Shown here piece by piece: positions 7,730-14,288 of a stretch of 50,575 bases of DNA (position 1 is the stretch's first letter; the number at the start of each line of letters is the position of its first letter). The position numbers and the translations under genes were made by a program. The notes under the pieces were generated by a model. That model searched no databases. It worked only from the letters and a program-made list of their open reading frames with translations, and was not told where the DNA came from. Origin of the DNA: Tangfeifania diversioriginum (GTDB taxonomy: Bacteria; Bacteroidota; Bacteroidia; Bacteroidales; Prolixibacteraceae); the NCBI GenBank assembly GCA_945873105.1, contig CAMCBW010000040.1, forward strand, positions 1 through 50,575. The letters run 5' to 3'.

Positions 7730-8563
7730 ATGTTGAAAATGGGAAACGGCAGGATACCGGCATTGTTACTTCTTGTGCTTCTAATGACAGTTGCAGGGAA
7801 TCCGCTGTTCGCTCAATTGACAAAGGACCAGAATCTCTCCAGGTTTGACGAACGCCTGCTCCATTTTGGGTTCTATTTGGGGGTCAATGCCATGGATTAC
7901 CGTTTTTCCCACTATGAAAACGTTAACCAAAACCCGGTGATGACGGATCCTGCCCTTGCCGCCTATTCAGAAAAATTCTACAATGGCGTTCACTCCTACC
8001 GGGCAGAGGTCTACCCTTTGAATGCCGGCTTCACGGTGGGTGGGGTGGTTAGCCTGAGGGTCAACGATGTGGTGGACCTGCGTTGTACTCCCGGTATGTC
8101 GCTGGGATCAAAACAACTCAAATTTACGGACAACATCGCCCAATACATCAATTCGGATGTCGGGAAGCCAATCTATCCGGGAAGCACCTATGAAAGATAT
8201 GTGACCACCCCTTCCGCCTACATCGATTTCCCGGTAGGATTTCGTTACAAGGGATTCAGGAGCGGAAACCTGCGGCCCTACATTTACGGCGGAGCTGCCT
8301 TCAGAAGGGATCTGGAAAGCAAAAGAATTTCAGAATCAGTGGTCCACCTGAAGCGAAATGGTTATTATGCAGAGGTAGCTTTTGGTTTGGATACCTATTT
8401 CCCATTTTTCAAGTTTACCAGTGAATTCAGGTTTTCCTACGGTCTGAATAACCTGGTCAAGCACGACGCCAACCTGACGGATGTTACTCCGCTGCCCATT
8501 TACGGGTATGTTTTTAAGGAGTTGAACTCAAATATTTTCACTTTGATATTCTATTTTGAGTAG
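7730..8563 (+). CDS. porT: PorT-family outer membrane protein (type IX secretion)
   Basis: A 277-residue protein with a signal peptide (residues about 1-28, ending LFAQ) and then alternating beta strands ending in a terminal aromatic (IFYFE), typical of a small outer membrane barrel. The position directly after ubiE and features such as FDERLLHFGFYLGVN match PorT/SprT, a protein required for type IX secretion and gliding in Porphyromonas and Flavobacterium. A later internal ATG (codon 4) could be the start. No other secretion genes are in this window, as is usual for the scattered T9SS genes. Its presence implies that the cell has, or had, this export system. Confidence 0.85.
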   Translation: MLKMGNGRIPALLLLVLLMTVAGNPLFAQLTKDQNLSRFDERLLHFGFYLGVNAMDYRFSHYENVNQNPVMTDPALAAYSEKFYNGVHSYRAEVYPLNAGFTVGGVVSLRVNDVVDLRCTPGMSLGSKQLKFTDNIAQYINSDVGKPIYPGSTYERYVTTPSAYIDFPVGFRYKGFRSGNLRPYIYGGAAFRRDLESKRISESVVHLKRNGYYAEVAFGLDTYFPFFKFTSEFRFSYGLNNLVKHDANLTDVTPLPIYGYVFKELNSNIFTLIFYFE

Positions 8564-8679
8564 CCAATCCTGCAGCGGTAATGTAACGGATCGGCTCTTA
8601 AATCGTACACGAGGCGTAAGATTTGACTTGCGTTGAGAAACACTGTGGCGCAAGTGTAACAAACAAACTATTTTTTTGG

Positions 8680-10239
8680 ATGAAGAGAGAGCTCAATCTG
8701 GTGGTTTCGCCTGCAGAAGCAGGGGAGCCCGACAAGCTAAAAAGCGTTGTGGCCGGGACCTTAAAAGTTGACAAAGACCGGATATTTCAGCTCAATGTGG
8801 TCAGGCATTCGATCGATGCACGAAATCCGCGTATCCGCATCAACCTCTCCCTGGAGGTCTACGTCGATGAAAAACCTGAAACAAGAGGCAAACCGCATTT
8901 CGATTATCCATTTGTAGGCAACAAAAAGCCGGTGGTCATCGTAGGTGCAGGTCCGGCCGGACTGTTTGCCGCCCTTCACCTGATCGAGCTGGGCTTCAAA
9001 CCCATCATCCTGGAAAGGGGGAAGCCTGTGAGCGAACGGAAGAAGGACATCGCAGCCATCCATGGGGAACACCTGATCCATCCAGATTCCAATTACGGCT
9101 ATGGAGAGGGTGGAGCCGGAACATTTTCTGACGGCAAACTTTACACCCGGTCCAAGAAGCGGGGAGATGTCAGGAAAGTACTTGAAGTCCTGAATTTTCA
9201 CGGGGCGCAGGATGAAATTCTGGTAGAAGCCCATCCCCACATTGGCACCAACGTGCTGCCCAGGGTGATTGGATCCATCAGGGAGACCATAGAGCGATCT
9301 GGCGGAGCCTATCATTTCAACGCCAGGGTCACAGATTTGATCCTTGAGAACGATTCCATCAAGGGAGTCATTCTGCAAAATGGAGAGAGGGTCGAAGGGA
9401 TCGCGGTCATTTTGGCAACCGGACACTCTGCACGGGATATCTACCACCTCCTCCAAAAGCGTGAGATAGCGCTGGAGGCGAAGAGTTTTGCCCTTGGAGT
9501 CCGCGTAGAACACCCACAGGAGCTGATTGATAAAATTCAGTACCACGGCACCAGTCGCGGGAAATACCTGCCTCCTGCGGCTTATACCATGGTGGAACAA
9601 GTGGGCGACAGGGGTGTCTACTCCTTTTGCATGTGTCCGGGTGGAATGGTGGTGCCTGCAGCTACTGCTCCGGGAGAGTTGGTGGTGAACGGCATGTCTC
9701 CCTCCAGCCGGGGCGGTAAATTTGCCAACTCGGGGATGGTTACCGAAATCAGGGCCGAAGATATCCCGAAGGAATTTCACAAATATGGCATTTTGGCGGG
9801 CCTTGAATTTCAGCAGTCAGTGGAAAAGAGCTGCTTCCGTGCTGCAGACCAGAGTCAGCTGGCTCCGGCGCAACGGTTGGCCGATTTTGTCAGCAACAAA
9901 AAATCGTCTTCCCTGCCCGAAACTTCCTACCGCCCGGGCCTCATCTCCTCCAATCCGGCCGACTGGCTGCCTGGTTTTGTCACGGCGAGGCTCCGTGAAG
10001 GACTCCTCAAAATGGGAAGAAAAAGCAATGGATACCTCACCAACGAAGCCATTGTGTTGGGTGCCGAGACCAGGACATCTTCCCCGTTGCGCATCCCAAG
10101 ACTAGATGATACACTGGAGCACATCCAAATCAAAGGGTTGTTCCCTTGCGGGGAGGGTGCCGGCTATGCAGGGGGTATTGTCTCCTCCGCGGTAGATGGG
10201 GAGAGGGTGGCGGAGATGGTGGGGCAGCTTTATAGATGA
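8680..10239 (+). CDS. FAD-dependent dehydrogenase, COG2509 type
   Basis: A 519-residue flavoprotein. After an N-terminal domain of about 80 residues comes VVIVGAGPAGLFAALHLIELG, the dinucleotide-binding motif, followed by ERGKPV, GEGGAGTFSDGKL and, near the end, GLFPCGEGAGYAGGIVSSAVDG, which closes the FAD site. This order is that of the uncharacterised COG2509 dehydrogenases common in Bacteroidetes and Firmicutes. An upstream in-frame TTG at 8623 would add 19 residues with no family resemblance, so the ATG at 8680 is chosen. The substrate is unknown. The stop codon lies inside the outer inverted repeat of the following repeat island. Confidence 0.88.
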   Translation: MKRELNLVVSPAEAGEPDKLKSVVAGTLKVDKDRIFQLNVVRHSIDARNPRIRINLSLEVYVDEKPETRGKPHFDYPFVGNKKPVVIVGAGPAGLFAALHLIELGFKPIILERGKPVSERKKDIAAIHGEHLIHPDSNYGYGEGGAGTFSDGKLYTRSKKRGDVRKVLEVLNFHGAQDEILVEAHPHIGTNVLPRVIGSIRETIERSGGAYHFNARVTDLILENDSIKGVILQNGERVEGIAVILATGHSARDIYHLLQKREIALEAKSFALGVRVEHPQELIDKIQYHGTSRGKYLPPAAYTMVEQVGDRGVYSFCMCPGGMVVPAATAPGELVVNGMSPSSRGGKFANSGMVTEIRAEDIPKEFHKYGILAGLEFQQSVEKSCFRAADQSQLAPAQRLADFVSNKKSSSLPETSYRPGLISSNPADWLPGFVTARLREGLLKMGRKSNGYLTNEAIVLGAETRTSSPLRIPRLDDTLEHIQIKGLFPCGEGAGYAGGIVSSAVDGERVAEMVGQLYR

Positions 10240-10269
10240 CGGATAGACGGAGGGACGGAAAAATGACGA
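10235..10269. repeat. left outer arm of a 35-bp inverted repeat
   Basis: These 35 bases are, as far as can be read, the exact reverse complement of 13317-13351, about 3.05 kb away. The arm begins on the stop codon of the COG2509 gene. It is the outermost part of a composite, roughly symmetric repeat structure around the gene at 11310-13082. Confidence 0.85.
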
Positions 10270-10490
10270 AGGGACTTGGAGACTAAGGGACTTAGGGACC
10301 AGGAGATGATCTGAAAAAGTGAAACGGAGAAACGGAGCGGGAAATGACGGAGAGACGGAAAAATGACGAAGGGACTTGGAGACTAAGGGACTTAGGGACC
10401 AGGAGATGATCTGAAAAAGTGAAACGGAGAAACGGAGAGGGGAATGACGGAGAGACGGAGAGGACGGAAAAATGACGGATGGATTTGAAC
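10254..10490. repeat. 100-bp direct tandem repeat, two copies and a partial third
   Basis: Copies at 10254-10353 and 10354-10453 differ at only a few positions. A degenerate piece follows to about 10490. The unit is purine-rich and made of shorter GACGGA and GGGACTTAG motifs. A related sequence in reverse orientation lies at about 13316-13440. No gene is seen: the ORFs here are repeat-driven. Confidence 0.9.
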
Positions 10491-10549
10491 TCCTGAAATT
10501 GAATTTAGCTGGTTGCATTCGTTACCCCAAAGGGGTTAAATGTCAATAG

Positions 10550-10578
10550 CCCCGGGTGGAGCGAAGCGGAACCCGGGG
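10550..10578. repeat. REP-like palindrome
   Basis: CCCCGGGT at 10550-10557 and ACCCGGGG at 10571-10578 form a perfect 8-bp stem with a 13-base loop. Nearby are a small CCCC/GGGG hairpin (10525-10535) and the 17-base element at 10599-10615 that recurs inverted at 13182-13198. The GC-rich palindrome is REP-like. No RAYT transposase gene is in the window. Confidence 0.6.
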
Positions 10579-10598
10579 TATGGATAGAAAGGATGAAG

Positions 10599-10615
10599 AC
10601 CGTCCGCGGTAGCAT
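10599..10615. repeat. left inner arm of a 17-bp inverted repeat
   Basis: ACCGTCCGCGGTAGCAT is the exact reverse complement of 13182-13198. With the 35-bp pair it gives two nested inverted repeats in matching order on both sides of the 11310-13082 gene. Confidence 0.85.
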
Positions 10616-10823
10616 CCTGAAAATAGCCATTGAGCTGTTTCGGACGGAAAGCACACAGTGCTGAAAAGGGAGATAAACCCAAATTACAATAAAAACACAA
10701 GGCATTTTTACTATCACAATTTCAGGGATCAAACGACACTGAAAAAACCGGTTCAGATCATCCTGGGGGTAATCCCACCCCGACAGGCCCTGTTTAGCTC
10801 ACCTTAGGGGTAATTTGCCTTCC

Positions 10824-11151
10824 TAATTTTCAATTTAACCTTTCTCCGGACAAATATTGGCACAATTGGTTTCCGTTTGGCCCGTCTTTTGGTGTTTTAC
10901 CCGCTTAATTTTCAGTTTACCCTTTCTCCGGACAAATATTGGCACAATTGGCTTCGGTTTAGCCCGTCTTTTGGCGATTTACCCGCTTAATTTTCAGTTT
11001 ACCCTTTCATCGGAAAAATATTGGCACAATTGGTTTCCGTTTGGCCCGTCTTTTGGTGTTTTACCCGCTTAATTTTCAGTTTACCCTTTCTCCGGACAAA
11101 TATTGGCACAATTGGTTTCCGTTTGGTCCGTCTTTGGGGTAATTTAGCCTC
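10824..11151. repeat. 82-bp tandem array, four copies
   Basis: Units start at 10824, 10906, 10988 and 11070, exactly 82 bp apart, and differ from each other at only a few positions. Each contains TTGGCACAATTGG and a TTTCTCCGGACAAATA-like stretch. The start of the array is preceded by, and its end closes with, a similar GGGGTAATTT-type sequence. The unit is not a multiple of three, so the array is not coding. It lies downstream of the 3' end of the minus-strand gene at 11310-13082. No CRISPR-type repeat/spacer alternation is seen. The function is unknown. Confidence 0.92.
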
Positions 11152-11309
11152 CTGATTTTCGGTCCAGACAATCTTTGGGAACAAATAGCATGGGCCAGTT
11201 CAGGTTCTGTCCGGCTGTGCAGAAAATTGCGAATCTGCCAGATATCTCAATGAAGCCTGCATTTGACTGTGGTAGCAGTAGTAGAAAAATGAATCATAGA
11301 CCCTGACGA

Positions 11310-13082
11310 CTATCGTCCTTGCATTTTGAAAATTACGCCGCCATACTCTTTCCATCCTGTTTCGGTGATCAATTGGTGGTATTTCCGCATGGTAGTCGCA
11401 TCGTTGCGCCAATTCCACTGTCCGACAGGAACCTTTTCAGGATACTTATCAATCTCAGCTGCAATTTCCAACATCGAATCCAAAGATTTTTGAATGGTTT
11501 CTTTTAACCTTACTGTTTGAAATGCTAGGCCACGGGAATAAACCCGGTAACCAAAATAGGCCGCAGCAGTGGCCTCATAAGTTCGGGCAGTCAGCAAAGT
11601 CCTGTAAAAAAGTTGATGCAATTGGGCAAACGCCGCATCCGGAAGAAATGGTTTTGCCTGTACTACATAGTCAAGTGCCTTTCGGGCAGCAGCTGTCCCA
11701 TATTTCTTTTCTGTGAGGATGTAATCCAGAAAGGCTTCGTTCATCTGTTCGGTTGGCGTAACCCAATTGTTCTTTATCACCCAGGGAGCCTCCTCCTTCA
11801 GGGGGCCATCAGCCCTCTTTAGCCAGTAAGGAGCGAGGTGCTCCACAATATCCTTCCAGCAATGAAATTGCTGGTTGACATCATGGCCAATGGTTACCAG
11901 TGGCGGGTCGATCCACTTGCCGGATACATGCCTTCCATAACTTGACTTGTAAGGATCGAAGTCCATTTTTGAATGATTCGCAATGTTCGTTCCCAAAGTG
12001 TACATCGAAGAGGAGACAACATCGAAAGCCAGGCTGAATGCAGGTTTTAGGAATGGAATAGCCTCTGAACCATAGTTCTTCGCAATGAACTCTTCGTAGA
12101 TTTTTGAAGTCGTCACAGACGAATCCTCGGAATACCTTTTCAAGGTGTACAACAGGATTTCATTGGGTGTACCCACCAGCCGGGTATCGTTGTAACGATC
12201 GGTTCGCGCAACATACCCTATCACATTGGGTCGTACCATCAACTCACTCCAGCGTTTGAGGATGTAATCGGGCCAGGTATTGGCAATAATCCCCTGGCCG
12301 TTAAATTCGTTACCGGTATCGAACTCCATGATGGTTGGGCGGTGGATGGTGCCAGCATATTGGTCATTCGGATGGGTCAGGAAGAAATCATGCGGAGTCT
12401 CTTTCATCATCAAAATGATTTTGTCGTTTTTGATATGGGATATACAACCTATGGTATTCTTGTATTCCTGATCCGTATAGGCAAACGTTCTAATGTAGAG
12501 CTTTTTGCCTAGCTCATCACAAACGACTGAACCCACTGCATCAACCACTGCTGCCAGCTTTTGCGCATCGGTGGTCATTTTTGCGGAATATTGTTTTTCG
12601 GCTCTGGCTCCGGTTTCGATAAAGGTTAGTACCAGTCCATCTGCTTCGGGAACAAGCTTCATCATCTCACGGTAGTCCTGTTTAAACCATTCCCAAAACT
12701 GTGGATTGTCCAGGTTAATGGTTCCTTTTGGACCAGTTTTAAATTGATCCGGATAGTATTTCAAACTGTAAAGGGCATGATCCCAGAGAACGACCTCCTT
12801 GACTCCTGCTTCATGCGCTTTGGAAATCAAATTGTTAACAAGGGTTCGCTTCTCCTTTTCCCTGATCTCATTTAAATCCATCACCAGATCATGTGATAGC
12901 TGCAAATGGTTGATCCGGTATTCAGCTGCGGCTGAAATGGTCACCATGGCATCTTCATAACTATCAGAAAGTATGTTCCAGCCCCTTGTCGAAACAGTTG
13001 ACTGGCCAAAGGAAATCCCCAAACATCCGACCCAGACAAAAATCATCAAGGTCGCTTTCCTGAATGTCAAAAATTGATTCAT
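11310..13082 (-). CDS. secreted protein of unknown function, possible glycoside hydrolase-like TIM barrel
   Basis: A 590-residue protein with a signal peptide (residues about 1-27, ending SFGQS). The mature part reads like a TIM-barrel carbohydrate enzyme: LVMDLNEIREKEKR, EVVLWDHALY, a possible catalytic segment VLTFIETGARAEKQY, then KLYIRTFAY and PNVIGYVARTDRYNDTR, followed by a helical C-terminal region. A distant relation to alpha-glucuronidase-like families is possible, but I cannot name one with confidence. The gene stands alone on the minus strand between convergent neighbours, framed by inverted repeats and with an 82-bp tandem array behind it. That layout suggests an accessory insertion. 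No promoter box is evident. Confidence 0.8.
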   Translation of the reverse strand: MNQFLTFRKATLMIFVWVGCLGISFGQSTVSTRGWNILSDSYEDAMVTISAAAEYRINHLQLSHDLVMDLNEIREKEKRTLVNNLISKAHEAGVKEVVLWDHALYSLKYYPDQFKTGPKGTINLDNPQFWEWFKQDYREMMKLVPEADGLVLTFIETGARAEKQYSAKMTTDAQKLAAVVDAVGSVVCDELGKKLYIRTFAYTDQEYKNTIGCISHIKNDKIILMMKETPHDFFLTHPNDQYAGTIHRPTIMEFDTGNEFNGQGIIANTWPDYILKRWSELMVRPNVIGYVARTDRYNDTRLVGTPNEILLYTLKRYSEDSSVTTSKIYEEFIAKNYGSEAIPFLKPAFSLAFDVVSSSMYTLGTNIANHSKMDFDPYKSSYGRHVSGKWIDPPLVTIGHDVNQQFHCWKDIVEHLAPYWLKRADGPLKEEAPWVIKNNWVTPTEQMNEAFLDYILTEKKYGTAAARKALDYVVQAKPFLPDAAFAQLHQLFYRTLLTARTYEATAAAYFGYRVYSRGLAFQTVRLKETIQKSLDSMLEIAAEIDKYPEKVPVGQWNWRNDATTMRKYHQLITETGWKEYGGVIFKMQGR

Positions 13083-13181
13083 CCTAAAAGATATATGTCT
13101 CCGTCATTTTTCCGTCCCATCGTTCCCTCTTTCATTCCTTCGCACCGTTCCGTCCGATCCCTACATATCTCACTTTTTAAA

Positions 13182-13198
13182 ATGCTACCGCGGACGGT
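13182..13198. repeat. right inner arm of the 17-bp inverted repeat
   Basis: ATGCTACCGCGGACGGT, the exact reverse complement of 10599-10615. A CCCGGGGT half-palindrome a little downstream echoes the REP-like element of the left side. Confidence 0.85.
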
Positions 13199-13316
13199 GG
13201 ACTCCCGACATTTGCAAACCCGGGGTATCGCTCCTTCGTCGCTACAATACTTTAACCGCTACGCGGTAGGATCAGAGCAGGAGTCAAATGGTGGTCCAAG
13301 ACCGCTGTAATCCCTC

Positions 13317-13351
13317 CGTCATTTTTCCGTCCCTCCGTCTATCCGTCATCT
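13317..13351. repeat. right outer arm of the 35-bp inverted repeat
   Basis: Reverse complement of 10235-10269. The related pyrimidine-rich sequence continues to about 13440 and supplies the last codons and the stop of the SpoU gene. Confidence 0.85.
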
Positions 13352-13425
13352 CCGTCCCTCCGTCATTCCCCTCTCCGTTTCAAGATCACAGAGATCGTCT
13401 CCTGGTCCCCAAGTCCCTTAGTCCC

Positions 13426-14196
13426 TCAGTCCCTCTGAACTCTCCTCCTGAACTCCGCACAAACGATCGCGGCGGAAACCGCCACATTCAGCGATTCCAG
13501 CTGGTTGGTTCCGGCGGGAAATGCCGGGATGGAGATTTTCCTGGTAAGATAGGGGAGTAGTTCGGGAGATATCCCTTTTCCTTCGCTCCCCATTACGATC
13601 AGCGCCGGGGAGTCGAGGGATGTTTCGAATAGATTTTCCCCCTCCATGAAGGTGCCATAGATGTGGATTTTCTGGTTCAAGGCCTTCCTGGTAAGTTTGG
13701 TTAGATCTGTGTAATGGACCCTTACCCGTGCCAATGCCCCCATCGTGGATTGCACACATTTGGGATTGTAGATATCGGCGCATTCGGGGGAACAATAGAG
13801 ATCGGAGATGCCGAACCAATCAGCGGTACGGACGATGGTACCCAGATTGCCGGGATCCTGGATGCCGTCCAATACCAGACCCAGCCCATTCAATACCGGG
13901 AGTTCAATTTCCTGGTAAGAGGGGATTTCGAACAGGGCTAGCAGGCTGGCGGGTGTTTTGAATGCGGAGATGCGTTCCATCTCCTTCTCCGAAATCAGAA
14001 TGTTGGGCAGGTGGAAGGCCGGAAGTTCAAATGTTGCCGGCAACTTCCCGGTATAATAGAGTTCGACCGGATGAAGGGTCGTTTTCAGCAGGTCGGATAC
14101 TATCTTTTCTCCCTCAGCCACAAAGCAGCCAGCAAGCTTTCTGCCTCTTTTGTCTGCCAGTGAACGGATATATTCAATTTTCTGTTTTGAGATCAT
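13426..14196 (-). CDS. TrmH/SpoU family RNA 2'-O-methyltransferase
   Basis: A 256-residue SPOUT-class methyltransferase. The three family motifs are present: DGIQDPGNLGTIVRTADWFG (motif 1), VMGSEGKGIS (motif 2) and QLESLNVAVSAAI (motif 3), which form the knotted SAM site. The N-terminal part (FVAEGEKIVSDLL) looks like an RNA-binding substrate domain as in RlmB/TrmH-like enzymes. It methylates a ribose in rRNA or tRNA; the target is not known. An ATG at 14196 is preferred over the TTG at 14205. The last codons fall in the flanking repeat, so the C-terminus may be recently altered. It is divergent from tamL, possibly sharing a regulatory gap. Confidence 0.92.
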   Translation of the reverse strand: MISKQKIEYIRSLADKRGRKLAGCFVAEGEKIVSDLLKTTLHPVELYYTGKLPATFELPAFHLPNILISEKEMERISAFKTPASLLALFEIPSYQEIELPVLNGLGLVLDGIQDPGNLGTIVRTADWFGISDLYCSPECADIYNPKCVQSTMGALARVRVHYTDLTKLTRKALNQKIHIYGTFMEGENLFETSLDSPALIVMGSEGKGISPELLPYLTRKISIPAFPAGTNQLESLNVAVSAAIVCAEFRRRVQRD

Positions 14197-14256
14197 CGGA
14201 ACCAACCTAGCTAAGTTTGACTCAAAAATAAACCATTTTTAATTAGCAGGGTTGAT

Positions 14257-14264
14257 TATCTTTG
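14257..14264 (+). promoter_or_regulatory. -7 box for tamL
   Basis: TATCTTTG, a full TAnnTTTG match, ends 24 bases before the TTG start codon at 14289. An in-frame stop (TAG at 14268) bounds the coding region upstream, which supports a short leader. Confidence 0.6.
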
Positions 14265-14288
14265 TTTTAGTTTTTTAAACGCGATAAT

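Larger units (their letters stand above)
10240..11309. other. 1.07-kb gene-free, repeat-filled region
   Basis: No credible coding sequence. It holds, in order, the 100-bp direct repeats, a REP-like palindrome, about 200 bp without recognisable features, the 82-bp array and about 150 bp of unique sequence before the stop of the next gene. The ORFs here are short, compositionally odd and follow the repeats. Confidence 0.75.
13083..13425. other. 343-bp gene-free region with inverted-repeat arms
   Basis: Holds the right arms of the composite inverted repeats (13182-13198 and 13317-13351) and a pyrimidine-rich CCGTC/CCCTC minisatellite running into the 3' end of the SpoU gene. ORFs on both strands follow the repeat and are not credible. 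Confidence 0.75.

Noticed and set aside
10505-10732. A 75-codon ORF on the minus strand over the REP-like element
   Set aside because: It translates the palindromic repeat, with low-complexity composition and no start context; repeats of this kind often yield spurious conserved ORFs.
10824-11151. A CRISPR array
   Set aside because: The whole 82-bp unit is conserved with no variable spacers, and there are no cas genes.
10857-11184. ORFs on both strands across the 82-bp array
   Set aside because: The 82-bp unit is not a multiple of three, so each copy is read in a different frame; the ORFs are chance products of the repeat.
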